Assembly (NCBI RefSeq): GCF_023715615.1
Contig: NZ_JAMBOM010000008.1
Location: 36,883-100,882, forward strand
Reading direction: 5' to 3'
Source: Sporosarcina aquimarina
GTDB taxonomy: Bacteria; Bacillota; Bacilli; Bacillales_A; Planococcaceae
Length of the DNA stretch: 64,000 nucleotides
Shown here: one piece after another, positions 16,074 through 25,046 of the stretch
How the letters are laid out: each line of letters starts with the position of its first letter
Position numbering within the stretch: position 1 is the first letter of the stretch
Made by a program: the position numbers and the translations under genes
The notes under the pieces: generated by a model
What the model was told of the DNA's origin: nothing
Databases searched by the model: none
What the model saw: the letters and a program-made list of their open reading frames with translations, nothing else

Positions 16074-17261
16074 ATGTTATCCCAAGAGAAAATTGATATT
16101 ATTAAATCCACTGTACCTGTTCTAGAGCAACATGGCAAAACAATTACAACTGTGTTCTACAAAAATATGTTCGAAGCGCATCCTGAGCTACTAAACGTGT
16201 TCAACCACGTCAACCAAGCACAAGGGCGCCAACAAACTGCACTTGCAAATACTGTACTCGCAGCAGCAAAACATATCGACAACTTAGGAGCAATCATCCC
16301 TGCAGTTGTTCAAATCGCAAACAAACACGTATCACTCGGTATTCTTCCAGAACAATATCCAATCGTCGGTAAGTATCTTCTTGGAGCTATCAAAGAAGTA
16401 CTTGGAGATGCAGCAACTCCTGAAATCCTTGGAGCATGGGAAGAAGCATATGGCATTATCGCCGACGCGTTCATCGGCGTAGAAAAGTCCATGTACGATG
16501 AAAGGGAAGCAGAAGAAGGCGGCTGGAAATTGTTCAAAGGTTTTGTCCTTGCTGATAAAATCAAAGAAAGTGAAGTGATCACATCTTTCTACTTCAAACC
16601 AGTCGACGGTGGTAAAGTGCCAACATACAAACCAGGTCAATACATTAGCATCAAACTTGAAATCCCTGGTGAGAAAAATACGTTGATTCGCCAGTATAGT
16701 CTTTCCCAAGCACCGAATGGTGAGTCATTCCGTATCTCTGTAAAACGCGAAGCAGAAAACAACCCAAATGGGAAAGCATCCGTTTTCCTTCATGAGCAGT
16801 TAAAAGTTGGTGATATAGTTGAGCTTAGCGCTCCAGCTGGAGACTTCTATCTTGATATCGAAAGTAATTCTCCAGTTACATTAATCAGCGGTGGTGTTGG
16901 AGTGACACCGATGATGGCCATGTACGAAACTATTGCAACAACTACACCAGAACGTCCTGTAGCATTCCTACACTCTGCCCGAACTCGTAGTCACCAAGCA
17001 TTCGACAAAGTTGTTCGCGAAATGGACGAATCCCTTGCAACTTCCAGCTATGCAGCGCTTTACTCTGAAGAAGGTGACGGGTTCATCAACCGTGAATTCC
17101 TTGAGAAAAACGTTAAAGAAGGTAGCGACGTTTACGTTTGTGGGCCAACTCCATTCATGCAAGCTGTTATTAGTGAACTGTATGCAATGGGAATTGACAA
17201 AGAAAAAGTACACTTTGAATTCTTTGGTCCTGCTGTACAACTTGATCTTGCACACTCTTAA
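16074..17261 (+). CDS. hmp: Flavohemoprotein, nitric oxide dioxygenase
   Basis: A 395-residue enzyme that oxidises NO to nitrate using O2 and NAD(P)H. The N-terminal globin domain has Tyr29 (the B10 position) and proximal His85 in IANKHVSLGI. It is followed by an FAD domain with RQYSLS and an NAD domain with GGVGVTPMMAM and YVCGPTPFMQA. I choose the ATG at 16074, with GAGAGGT about 10 nt upstream. An in-frame GTG at 16065 is too close to that site. It pairs with divergent nsrR and ends at a strong terminator. The codons here look highly expressed (many GCA, GAA and CTT). Confidence 0.97.
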   Translation: MLSQEKIDIIKSTVPVLEQHGKTITTVFYKNMFEAHPELLNVFNHVNQAQGRQQTALANTVLAAAKHIDNLGAIIPAVVQIANKHVSLGILPEQYPIVGKYLLGAIKEVLGDAATPEILGAWEEAYGIIADAFIGVEKSMYDEREAEEGGWKLFKGFVLADKIKESEVITSFYFKPVDGGKVPTYKPGQYISIKLEIPGEKNTLIRQYSLSQAPNGESFRISVKREAENNPNGKASVFLHEQLKVGDIVELSAPAGDFYLDIESNSPVTLISGGVGVTPMMAMYETIATTTPERPVAFLHSARTRSHQAFDKVVREMDESLATSSYAALYSEEGDGFINREFLEKNVKEGSDVYVCGPTPFMQAVISELYAMGIDKEKVHFEFFGPAVQLDLAHS

Positions 17262-17270
17262 TAATCAAAA

Positions 17271-17308
17271 ACAAGCCGTCATCGTTCGCGCGATGACGGC
17301 TTGTTTTT
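17271..17308. terminator. Strong bidirectional terminator after hmp
   Basis: ACAAGCCGTCATCG and CGATGACGGCTTGT pair over 14 bp around TTCGCG, followed by a run of T on the plus strand and A before it for the minus strand. Confidence 0.93.
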
Positions 17309-17313
17309 TGTTT

Positions 17314-18375
17314 CTATTTTGAACTTCGAAGAGCTTTTTTAGGTAATCTAAACGATGCGATGAGCAACGTCAGCATAAGGAACAATCCAATATATCCTAT
17401 GAACGGATATAAGAAGTCTAGTAATGCGGAGAACCCAAAGAAACTGAGTCCAAATCCAATTACGAGTATGATTAACACAAACACACGGAATCGCGGAGTT
17501 CCACGGTGTACAAATCGTGCACCAAAAGAATAAAACATGCTGACAGCCGTATTGAAAATCATCCCGTATAAGACAACTGCCATCAGAATGCCCAAAATTG
17601 GTGAAATGTCATTGATGATCGCAAGCATGGGCAAATCTGAATCCTTTACTATATCGATTTTCGAGAAAATGGCTAAGTGACTAAGTAAAATCATAATTCC
17701 TAGCCCAAGCCCACCAACAAGTCCGCCGAGCGCTGCTGCTTTTTCATCTTTTTCAGCTCCACCCATTACGAGTGCCATTGAAGCACCCACTGCCATATTG
17801 AACGAAACGTAGTTAATGGCCGAAATCCACCAATTCGGCAAAGGTGTTTGGACTGATGTTGCCACACTGTTCAGGCTCGAAAAGGAATCCGTCATGTTCG
17901 TCAGACAATAAACCGATACGATGATGATCGCAAGTATGAGGAATGGTGTAATACTCCCGATAACGGCTACGACTCGATCGACTTTTAATAATACTGTTAA
18001 AAACACCAGAATCACCATAAGCAAACTTCCTATGAAAGGTGGAAGTCCAAACTGCTGATTCAAGTTTGATCCCGCTCCCGCAATCATGACAACACCTACC
18101 GAAAACAACGTGATGATAATAACGCCATCGACGATTATCCCGAGGTATTTACCGCTTATTTTATAGACAGCTTCTTTATGAGAGGTAGTTTGCATCCGAC
18201 TTCCAATCCGCGTTAAGACCATCCCAAAATACGCAAACAGGACCGTGGAAATAATGGCTCCTATTATTCCAAGTAATCCAAAACTCGTAAAATATTGAAC
18301 AATCTCTTTCCCCGAAGCAAAACCAGCTCCGACGATAATTCCAATAAAAGCGCTTCCCATCTTTAAAACTTTCAA
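17314..18375 (-). CDS. YkvI-family membrane transporter
   Basis: A 353-residue, highly hydrophobic protein with about ten predicted membrane helices, of the YkvI family, which has an APC/LeuT-like fold. The N-terminus GSAFIGIIVGAGFASGKEIVQ carries the small-residue break typical of helix 1 in that fold. Substrate is unknown. The start is TTG at 18375: AGGGGG lies 7 nt before it. An ATG further upstream in frame has no ribosome site. A 51-residue membrane protein gene lies 41 bp upstream on the same strand and is probably in the same operon. Confidence 0.8.
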   Translation of the reverse strand: MKVLKMGSAFIGIIVGAGFASGKEIVQYFTSFGLLGIIGAIISTVLFAYFGMVLTRIGSRMQTTSHKEAVYKISGKYLGIIVDGVIIITLFSVGVVMIAGAGSNLNQQFGLPPFIGSLLMVILVFLTVLLKVDRVVAVIGSITPFLILAIIIVSVYCLTNMTDSFSSLNSVATSVQTPLPNWWISAINYVSFNMAVGASMALVMGGAEKDEKAAALGGLVGGLGLGIMILLSHLAIFSKIDIVKDSDLPMLAIINDISPILGILMAVVLYGMIFNTAVSMFYSFGARFVHRGTPRFRVFVLIILVIGFGLSFFGFSALLDFLYPFIGYIGLFLMLTLLIASFRLPKKALRSSK

Positions 18376-18416
18376 GCATTTTCCCCCTAATTCGTATACA
18401 CTTTGGAACAAACGAT

Positions 18417-18572
18417 TTAGTTCTTTCTCTTTAAATCTTCTGAAATCTTCTCGAGAATTCCTTCCAGTCTTTTCAGTCTAGCTGAATTGTCGATTGCATT
18501 CCGCACGACAAAATAGAGCATAAACGAAAACAGAACGAAGGTGATAACGAGCACCAACAACCATTCTCCCAA
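18417..18572 (-). CDS. Small single-pass membrane protein, 51 residues
   Basis: An open frame from TTG at 18572, 8 nt after GGAGG, to TAA at 18417. The product starts LGEWLLVLVITFVLFSFMLY, one clear membrane helix, followed by a charged helical tail rich in K, E and R (LKRLEGILEKISEDLKRKN), likely a short coiled coil. The layout resembles DUF4083-type small proteins, but I cannot confirm membership. It sits just before the YkvI-type transporter on the same strand, so it could be an accessory subunit. Confidence 0.72.
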   Translation of the reverse strand: MGEWLLVLVITFVLFSFMLYFVVRNAIDNSARLKRLEGILEKISEDLKRKN

Positions 18573-18666
18573 TGATCTAGCCTCCAGTCTTGCCACTTTT
18601 CAGGCTATTCTAGTTATGTATACTGCTTCGTTTAATTTACCACTCCTTTAAAGCGTTTTCAACTCA

Positions 18667-18696
18667 CCAAAAAGAAGACCCACAACGGGGTCTTCT
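18667..18696 (-). terminator. Terminator of the DJ-1/PfpI gene
   Basis: AGAAGACCC and GGGTCTTCT pair (18673-18681 with 18688-18696), with a T-rich tract following on the minus strand. Confidence 0.8.
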
Positions 18697-18720
18697 CATA
18701 AGTACGTCTATTTTCACTAA

Positions 18721-19236
18721 TTATGCATCAAGTAACTTGAGTGCTTCTCGATTAAACGCAGGAATGTCTTCTGGCTGACGGCTTGTGACAAGTTGGTTCT
18801 GACAAACCACAACTTCTTTGTCATGGAATTTAGTACCTGCATATTCCATGTCAACACGAATTGACGTATACCCCGTTGCGTCACGACCTTCCAAAGCCTT
18901 TGCAGTAATCAGCAACTGCGGTCCGTGACAAATCGCAAATACAGGTTTATCTGCATCCATGAAGGCTTTTGCGAAGTTGACGAAACGGTCATCTGCACGG
19001 AGCTGATCCGGAGAAAAACCACCTGGTATGAACAAAGCATCAAACTCTTCCGGTTTCACTTCGCTAATGCCTTTGTCAATCCTGACAGGGGTACCTTTTT
19101 TTAATCCTTTAACGACAGTGCCTGCTTCTTTTTCTATCGTAACGACTTCATGTCCAGCATCTTGGAAAGCCTTTGCTGGCTCTGCGTACTCTGAGTCCTC
19201 AAACATATTTGTAAGTACAGTTGCAATTTTAGCCAT
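18721..19236 (-). CDS. DJ-1/PfpI-family protein (type 1 glutamine amidotransferase-like)
   Basis: A 171-residue cytoplasmic protein of the PfpI/YraA/YfkM class. The nucleophile elbow FAICHGPQLL contains the conserved Cys, and the upstream Glu region reads FIPGGFSPDQLR. Members act as deglycases, chaperones or proteases in stress responses; the exact activity here is uncertain. The start ATG at 19236 follows GGGAG. It is a single gene with its own terminator. Confidence 0.9.
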   Translation of the reverse strand: MAKIATVLTNMFEDSEYAEPAKAFQDAGHEVVTIEKEAGTVVKGLKKGTPVRIDKGISEVKPEEFDALFIPGGFSPDQLRADDRFVNFAKAFMDADKPVFAICHGPQLLITAKALEGRDATGYTSIRVDMEYAGTKFHDKEVVVCQNQLVTSRQPEDIPAFNREALKLLDA

Positions 19237-19311
19237 TTTACATGCACTCCCTTTAGTTAATTAAGTTATGTTTCACCTTCATTATTTTCCACGTTTCTCC
19301 CAAAACTAAAC

Positions 19312-19911
19312 CTACGGACGGAACTTAGAAACAAATGCATTGTCTTTTTCATAAAAACGCCACGGATAGTGCACGGCTTCTCCTGCATTCGCAATGCCGA
19401 TACGAGGGCTTGTAACAATTTCTCCCACTGTTGTCGAATTCGCGATAAATAACGGTCGATTGGTCCAATGATGACCATAATAATTCATCGTGATTCCAAG
19501 TGCCTTAGACAATTTCCCTGGTCCGTTTGTCCAATCTTTCATAGTGAGATTTTCTCCCCTACGTTCGCGCATAAACTCCAATCCTTCGACTGGCTCACCT
19601 GCACGAATTAAAATTGCATGGGGTGTCCCAATCGGTCCACAGACGACGTTCATCAACGTATGCGTGTGCATTTGATAGGTATACACACCTCCCGCCTCTC
19701 CAAACATCACTTCTGTTCGCTTGGTTCTACGATTTTGAAAGCTATGTGCAGCCTGGTCTTCGGCTCCATGATAGGCCTCTGTTTCTACAATACGTACAAC
19801 GACAGGACCTGTCGGAAGTTCATGGACAATGAGTTGTCCAATCAAGTCCCGGGCAAGTTCCAATACTGGGCGTTCAAAAAATTGTTGCTCAACTGGCTCG
19901 TGGATAAGCAT
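19312..19911 (-). CDS. mpg: 3-methyladenine DNA glycosylase (AAG/MPG family)
   Basis: A protein of about 199 residues of the mammalian-type alkyladenine glycosylase family. VETEAYHGAEDQAAHS contains the catalytic Glu, and MHTHTLMNVVCG, NGPGKLSKALGI and PRIGIANAGE are further family blocks. It removes alkylated purines such as 3-methyladenine in base excision repair. I use the ATG at 19911 (MLIHEP), just after GAAGG; an ATG at 19926 without a ribosome site is also in frame. No obvious operon partners. Confidence 0.93.
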   Translation of the reverse strand: MLIHEPVEQQFFERPVLELARDLIGQLIVHELPTGPVVVRIVETEAYHGAEDQAAHSFQNRRTKRTEVMFGEAGGVYTYQMHTHTLMNVVCGPIGTPHAILIRAGEPVEGLEFMRERRGENLTMKDWTNGPGKLSKALGITMNYYGHHWTNRPLFIANSTTVGEIVTSPRIGIANAGEAVHYPWRFYEKDNAFVSKFRP

Positions 19912-20048
19912 CACTCCTTCTATCATTCACAACTGCAAATTGTACAAGACTCATTTTGCAAGGTGACAATGGATTCATTATATTTAAGGGTCTACCCATG
20001 TTTCATTGTTTACAATCCATCCACGACACGGATCCTCAACATACAAAA

Positions 20049-20071
20049 GGACCTTCCTAAGCGAAAGGTCC
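20049..20071 (-). terminator. Terminator of the BmrA-type exporter gene
   Basis: GGACCTT and AAGGTCC pair (20049-20055 with 20065-20071). It has a long T run on the plus side and a shorter TTTT on the minus side, and the exporter gene ends 7 bp away. Confidence 0.7.
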
Positions 20072-20077
20072 GTTTTT

Positions 20078-21847
20078 TTATAATGAATGATTTTCTACCA
20101 GTCCTTGACCAGCAGCAAATTCTTCATACATCTTATGCGATTTCAATAATTCCTGGTGCGTTCCAATCCCTGTAATTTCCCCTTTTTCTAAAAAGATCAA
20201 TTGGTCTGCATCAATTACAGTTGATAATCTGTGCGCAATAATCAATGTTGTACGACCTATCATAAGTCGTTGAAGCGCTTCTTGGACATGTGTTTCAGAT
20301 CCACTATCCAAATTCGATGTCGCTTCATCAAGTAATAGTATAGATGGGTTATGCAATAATGCTCGAGCGATGGCAATCCTCTGTCGTTGCCCACCCGAAA
20401 GCTTCATACCACGTTCTCCGACAAGTGTATCGAATCCGTCTTCCATCTCTTCGATGAACCCAAGCGCGTTGGCCGCAGATGCAGCGTTTCGGATTTTATC
20501 CAGCGATGGGCGTTCCGACAGTCCATAGGCAATATTATCGACAATGGTTCCACTGAGTAAGGGACTTTCTTGCGAGACATACCCTATTCTTCCACGCCAG
20601 TCCGATAACTCAATCTCCTCAACAGAGCGATTTCCCAGGGAGATGGTGCCTGACATCGGTTTGTAAAATCGCTCAATCAGAGAAAACAATGTCGTTTTCC
20701 CTCCACCACTCGGACCGACAAATGCAGTAACAGTGCCAGGCACAGCACTGAATGTCACGTTTTTCAGAACGGGCTTATCGCTATCGTAAGAAAACGACAC
20801 CTCTTGAAATGCAAGTACCGATTCCAAATCTCCTGTTACTCCTTCCGTTCGTTCACTATCCATCCCTAAGATCTGTTGGATACGCTCTGTCGCTCCGACA
20901 GCTTTTTGGAAGACCGTAAACACTTGAGCCATTTGTGCAAACGGGACAATGATCTGGAACATGAGAAAAATTATTGCGACAAGTGTTCCAGCAGAAAGTG
21001 CACCGTTTGAAACCTGGGCACCGCCATATCCTAAGATCGCAACTAAAATCCCCATCATAATCAGTGTCATGACTGGTGAAATCACCGCCTGAATTTTCGC
21101 TTCACGCAGTCCAAAACCAAATAACGAACGAATGGCCACAGATCCTTTTTCCTGCTCATACGGTTCTGCACGATATGCTTTTACAAGACGTATATCCCCA
21201 AGTACGCGACCTAAGAGCCCTGAGAACTTCGCCATTTCTGCTTGAGTTGCCTTGGCAATTTTGTGCATGACACGGCCTAAAGGAAAAATGATCGCCATAC
21301 TAATAGGAATGCTAACGAGCATGATGAGGGTCATCTTCCAATCTAGGTACAAGAGAATCGCAATTGCTCCGATAATGGAAATGATTCCAGTAACGAGTGA
21401 CACTAAGTGGTCGGAAACTAGTTGCTTCAAAATCGTTGTATCTTGCGTAATTCGGCTCATCGTTTCGCCGGTTTCAGTTTCATCATAATACGGAACCGGT
21501 AAACGAAGCACTTTGCACCAAAGTTGCGTCCTTAGGTCCGCAACAATTGTTTCTCCAATATAGGCAAGCATGTAGTAGGAGACCCCGCCTAGCAGTGCCT
21601 GGATTACAAAAACAGTAAATAGGAAAATAGCTGTTTTCCAGTTAAATAAGTCACTTGTCAACGAGTCAACGAGTTGCTTCGTCACTAGAGGAATTGCAAG
21701 ACTTGCTAGTGTTGAAAATAGTGCTAATACTAAAGCCGCTACCGTAATCCCCTTCGGCCAGTCTAACTGTTTCAGCAAGCTGAAGAACTCTTTCAATGAC
21801 CCTTTTGTTTGTTTTGTTTCTTGAACCACTTCTATGTTACTTTCCAT
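20078..21847 (-). CDS. bmrA: BmrA-type multidrug ABC exporter (permease fused to ATPase)
   Basis: A 589-residue half-transporter. Six membrane helices fill roughly the first 320 residues, then an ATPase domain with GPSGGGKTT (Walker A), YVSQESPLLSGTI, LSGGQRQR (signature) and ILLLDEATS (Walker B). Segments such as GYVSQESPL and VDADQL...EKGEITG closely follow Bacillus BmrA/YvcC, which works as a homodimer and expels many drugs. The start is the ATG at 21847 with AGGA 6 nt upstream; it overlaps the uracil-DNA glycosylase gene by 11 bp. Drug range is inferred. Confidence 0.9.
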   Translation of the reverse strand: MESNIEVVQETKQTKGSLKEFFSLLKQLDWPKGITVAALVLALFSTLASLAIPLVTKQLVDSLTSDLFNWKTAIFLFTVFVIQALLGGVSYYMLAYIGETIVADLRTQLWCKVLRLPVPYYDETETGETMSRITQDTTILKQLVSDHLVSLVTGIISIIGAIAILLYLDWKMTLIMLVSIPISMAIIFPLGRVMHKIAKATQAEMAKFSGLLGRVLGDIRLVKAYRAEPYEQEKGSVAIRSLFGFGLREAKIQAVISPVMTLIMMGILVAILGYGGAQVSNGALSAGTLVAIIFLMFQIIVPFAQMAQVFTVFQKAVGATERIQQILGMDSERTEGVTGDLESVLAFQEVSFSYDSDKPVLKNVTFSAVPGTVTAFVGPSGGGKTTLFSLIERFYKPMSGTISLGNRSVEEIELSDWRGRIGYVSQESPLLSGTIVDNIAYGLSERPSLDKIRNAASAANALGFIEEMEDGFDTLVGERGMKLSGGQRQRIAIARALLHNPSILLLDEATSNLDSGSETHVQEALQRLMIGRTTLIIAHRLSTVIDADQLIFLEKGEITGIGTHQELLKSHKMYEEFAAGQGLVENHSL

Positions 21848-22562
21848 CCACAATCCTACTTTCACTTATTATTTGCTTAGGTTCACTACTGGATTTTTGT
21901 TCGTTCCGCTCCCGAAGAATCCGTCCGATTTCAAGCCAATCCGATTCTAACGATGGTCGATGAGATGGACGATAAAAGATGGACGCCGGATGAAAAGTAG
22001 GGATGATTGTGTAGGATTCTTCCGTCCACCCATATTCCACATCCTCCAATTCACGTAAAAAACGCACGGGCTGGTTTAACGGTTTCCCATGAAGTTCCGT
22101 TACTCTAGCCTGTGTGCCGATCAACCTCTGCAAACTCACGTTACCAAGTGTAACAATGAGTTCCGGTTGAACATTTGCAATTTCAAAATCGAGAACAGGT
22201 GCATGTGCAAGGATTTCGAGTTTACTAGGGGGACGATTGTATTTGCGTTCTGTCAACGTCCCATCACGTTCTTTTCGTTGACCAAAGCGATATGGACGGC
22301 TTCGAACTGCACTCGTTATATACACATCTTCTCTCGTAAGACCGATGGAAGCAAGTGATTTCATAAGCTCTTTCCCCGCTCTTCCTGTAAACGGAATACC
22401 ACCTAGCGCTTCCGTTTCACCAGGTGCTTCGCCGATTAGCATCAGTTTCGGTTGACGAGGTCCCTCCCCATACACAAACCCTTCCACTGGGAATCCTTCA
22501 ATTCGTTTCTTCCCCAGATCGGCGACAAACTCGGGAATCCTGAATGACTGCATTTTATTCAT
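21837..22562 (-). CDS. Uracil-DNA glycosylase superfamily protein without Fe-S cysteines
   Basis: A 241-residue protein of the family 4-like group (COG1573). Motif A reads IGEAPGETEA and the C-terminal motif FHPAS. The usual CRP after motif A is SRP here (SAVRSRPYRFG), and I see no cysteine anywhere in the protein, so it cannot hold the [4Fe-4S] cluster of classical family 4 enzymes. It probably excises uracil from DNA, but activity should not be assumed. The ATG at 22562 follows GAGGTGA. It overlaps the downstream BmrA-type gene by 11 bp, an odd pairing of repair and export. Confidence 0.83.
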   Translation of the reverse strand: MNKMQSFRIPEFVADLGKKRIEGFPVEGFVYGEGPRQPKLMLIGEAPGETEALGGIPFTGRAGKELMKSLASIGLTREDVYITSAVRSRPYRFGQRKERDGTLTERKYNRPPSKLEILAHAPVLDFEIANVQPELIVTLGNVSLQRLIGTQARVTELHGKPLNQPVRFLRELEDVEYGWTEESYTIIPTFHPASIFYRPSHRPSLESDWLEIGRILRERNEQKSSSEPKQIISESRIVDGK

Positions 22563-22678
22563 GCTTCTCACCTCATCACTCCATTTATTCATTACAAAAG
22601 ACACAATGTACCAAACGTGATTGCTCTTCGATATAACCTACCACAACTCGAGCGATATTAATGCTCTGGGAACTTGCT

Positions 22679-23650
22679 TTAACGTTTCCGGAACTTTCTT
22701 CTCGATTGCTTTCTCGATTCTTCGATTGCTCTCTTTTTTTGTTTTATCTTAACTGCTGCAAATATCAGTAGTCCCGTAATGATAATCACACAAAAATAAA
22801 TTCCGAACCAACTGTACGAAATGAGATGCAACGCATCCCTCCAGTGGTATCCTCCAATACTGACTTGATCTGGATGTCCTACCGGATAGCGGATTTGCAC
22901 TAATTTGAAGTTTTTTTTGTAATCATATGCCGATACTTCTTTCGTCATATGAAAGGATTCTCCGTCTACACTGAAATTGAATGCCAAATAATAATTTGTT
23001 TCTGCATATCGTCCATGTCCTATGTCAATTCGACTATCAGTGATTTCCGCAATTCTATATGTCTGGTCCCCAACGTTTTCACTAATCCATCGAAATAGAT
23101 CACTGAACATTAATCCGTAACCAGCTAGTAGCAAGCTACCTAATCCTACTGACAGTATGATTTTTAAAATGGTTCCAAATGATTTGGAAAACGGATTCCG
23201 CACCCTTAAATAGACTATCAATTTGGATAGCTGATAAATGAGGTACATTATCGGGAAAATGACTGTCACTACAAGCATAATCCAATGTTCTTTATGAGCC
23301 TCTTTTCCATCAAGTTGGGTATAGAACACCCTACCTTTTATAACGCCTTGAATCTTGTCACCCGGTTTAAGTGTTTCATATTCTTCTTTACTTACCTCTG
23401 AATAGGTGCCGATCGTCTGTTTCATAGAGACTTTTTCTTCGTTGCCTTTACTTAGCATAACTAAATAATGGTTCTTCCCTAAATAACTTCTTTCAACCTG
23501 TTTTCCTGTAATTGCAACTTCTACTGGGCTAGTTTGTTCGCTTTGGATTGTCTTTTGAAAATTCCGTACTTCATCGAGAAACATCATAGTTGAAAATAGA
23601 AATAAGAGAAATCCCGTTACCGCCCATGCTGTGTTCTTCACTTTCTCCAA
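22679..23650 (-). CDS. Unknown membrane protein with two extracytoplasmic domains
   Basis: A 323-residue protein I do not recognise. One membrane helix lies near residues 7-25, then a soluble part of about 95 residues (PVEVAITGKQVERSYLGKNH onward), two helices around residues 120-180, a second soluble part, and a final helix before a basic tail (KKRAIEESRKQSRRKFRKR). The two soluble parts both have beta-rich sequences reminiscent of DUF3592 proteins; that is a weak resemblance. The start is TTG at 23650, 6 nt after GGGGAGG. It lies alone between the glycosylase gene and a NiaP-type transporter. Confidence 0.7.
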   Translation of the reverse strand: MEKVKNTAWAVTGFLLFLFSTMMFLDEVRNFQKTIQSEQTSPVEVAITGKQVERSYLGKNHYLVMLSKGNEEKVSMKQTIGTYSEVSKEEYETLKPGDKIQGVIKGRVFYTQLDGKEAHKEHWIMLVVTVIFPIMYLIYQLSKLIVYLRVRNPFSKSFGTILKIILSVGLGSLLLAGYGLMFSDLFRWISENVGDQTYRIAEITDSRIDIGHGRYAETNYYLAFNFSVDGESFHMTKEVSAYDYKKNFKLVQIRYPVGHPDQVSIGGYHWRDALHLISYSWFGIYFCVIIITGLLIFAAVKIKQKKRAIEESRKQSRRKFRKR

Positions 23651-23679
23651 AGTACACCTCCCCATTAAACCATTGCACT

Positions 23680-23707
23680 AAAAAACACTGCGAAAATTCC
23701 ACAGTGT
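23680..23707 (-). terminator. Terminator of the NiaP-type transporter gene
   Basis: ACACTG and CAGTGT pair (23685-23690 with 23702-23707), followed by TTTTTT on the minus strand. Confidence 0.75.
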
Positions 23708-23717
23708 CTCTTCTACG

Positions 23718-24953
23718 TTATTCAAGTTCTATTTGTTTCGTTTCTGTGCCTAAAAATAGGACAGCAAGAACCCCTATTAATATAGCACCACAGAAAATCC
23801 CAAAAATCAGACCAAATCCGTAGCCAGCTGTTAGCAAGGTACCGACCAATAAAGGCCCAAAGATCCCACCAATCCGACCGATTCCTGCCGCCATCCCCGT
23901 TCCGGTTCCACGGATTGACGTTGGATATTGTTCTGGTGAATACGCATAGAGCGCACCCCAAGCACCTAAGTTAAAGAATGATAGCAGCGCACCGAATAAT
24001 AACAACAGGGCTAACGTGTCTGCGTTTCCAAATGCAAATGCACTTATCGCTGTCCCTATCAAGTAGGTTGCAAGGACGAACTTGCGGCCTGTCCGCTCAA
24101 TTAACCATGCCGCTGAGAAATAACCTGGAAGCTGCGCTAGCGTCATCAGCAAGACGTAGCCGAAGGTTTTGATCATTGCAAACCCCTTCAAGACCATCAC
24201 ACTAGGTAGCCATAAAAACATTCCATAATAAGAGAAGACGACTGTAAACCAAACAATCCAAAGCATCAAGGTCCTTTTTCTAAAAGGCTTTGCCCACAAA
24301 GCAGTTATTTTTTCCCCAACAGATTGCCTCGGTTCTCCGGCTTGTACAAATCTTGGTGAGTCCGGCAAGTTGCGTCTCAAATAGATTGCATAAAATGCAG
24401 GCATCGCAGTTAGGACAAGAGCCGCTCGCCAACCGTACGTCGGAATGACAAAATATGCGATTAAAGCAGCGATAAGCCATCCTGCTGCCCAAAAACTCTC
24501 CAACAGGACAACGATTCTTCCACGCTCCTTCGCTTCCACACTTTCTGAAACTAATGTAGAAGCAACCGGCAGCTCACCGCCGAGTCCTGCTCCAACAAAA
24601 AATCTTAGGATTAGAAATGTTGCAAGAGTTGTTGTGAGTGCAGATAATCCGCTTGCCACCGAGAATAATACCAGCGTTATCATAAAAACTTGCTTTCTAC
24701 CGATTCGATCTGCTAATAGTCCAAACCCAATTGCACCGAACATCATTCCTAATGAGTTGATGCTCCCAACCCATCCAATTGCTGCAGGAGTCAAATTCCA
24801 CTCCACTGCAATAGCCGCAATTACAAACGACAGAATTCCTACATCCATTGCATCAAACATCCAGCCAGTTCCTGATATTACGAGTAATTTGTTCCGTGAA
24901 ATAGTTCGCCTCTTCAGAGGTTTTGAAGATACGCGTTCCATAGTATTTGCCAT
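23718..24953 (-). CDS. niaP: MFS transporter, NiaP-like (niacin or organic acid uptake)
   Basis: A 411-residue, 12-helix major facilitator. The N-terminus GTGWMFDAMDVGILSFVIAA has the conserved Asp residues of the NiaP/AAHS group. Loop 2-3 reads GLLADRIGRKQVF, and the central loop LPDSPRF is typical. NiaP of Bacillus (YceI) imports niacin. The specific substrate here is inference, and aromatic or other carboxylic acids are alternatives. The ATG at 24953 has GGGGGAG 8 nt upstream. It stands alone between terminators. Confidence 0.75.
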   Translation of the reverse strand: MANTMERVSSKPLKRRTISRNKLLVISGTGWMFDAMDVGILSFVIAAIAVEWNLTPAAIGWVGSINSLGMMFGAIGFGLLADRIGRKQVFMITLVLFSVASGLSALTTTLATFLILRFFVGAGLGGELPVASTLVSESVEAKERGRIVVLLESFWAAGWLIAALIAYFVIPTYGWRAALVLTAMPAFYAIYLRRNLPDSPRFVQAGEPRQSVGEKITALWAKPFRKRTLMLWIVWFTVVFSYYGMFLWLPSVMVLKGFAMIKTFGYVLLMTLAQLPGYFSAAWLIERTGRKFVLATYLIGTAISAFAFGNADTLALLLLFGALLSFFNLGAWGALYAYSPEQYPTSIRGTGTGMAAGIGRIGGIFGPLLVGTLLTAGYGFGLIFGIFCGAILIGVLAVLFLGTETKQIELE

Positions 24954-25046
24954 TGTCTATGCTCCCCCAATGTCTAAACTTCTGTCATGACACCTGTCAT
25001 TATACAATCATTTAACAAAAGGGTAAAGAATAATTTAGAGTACCTC

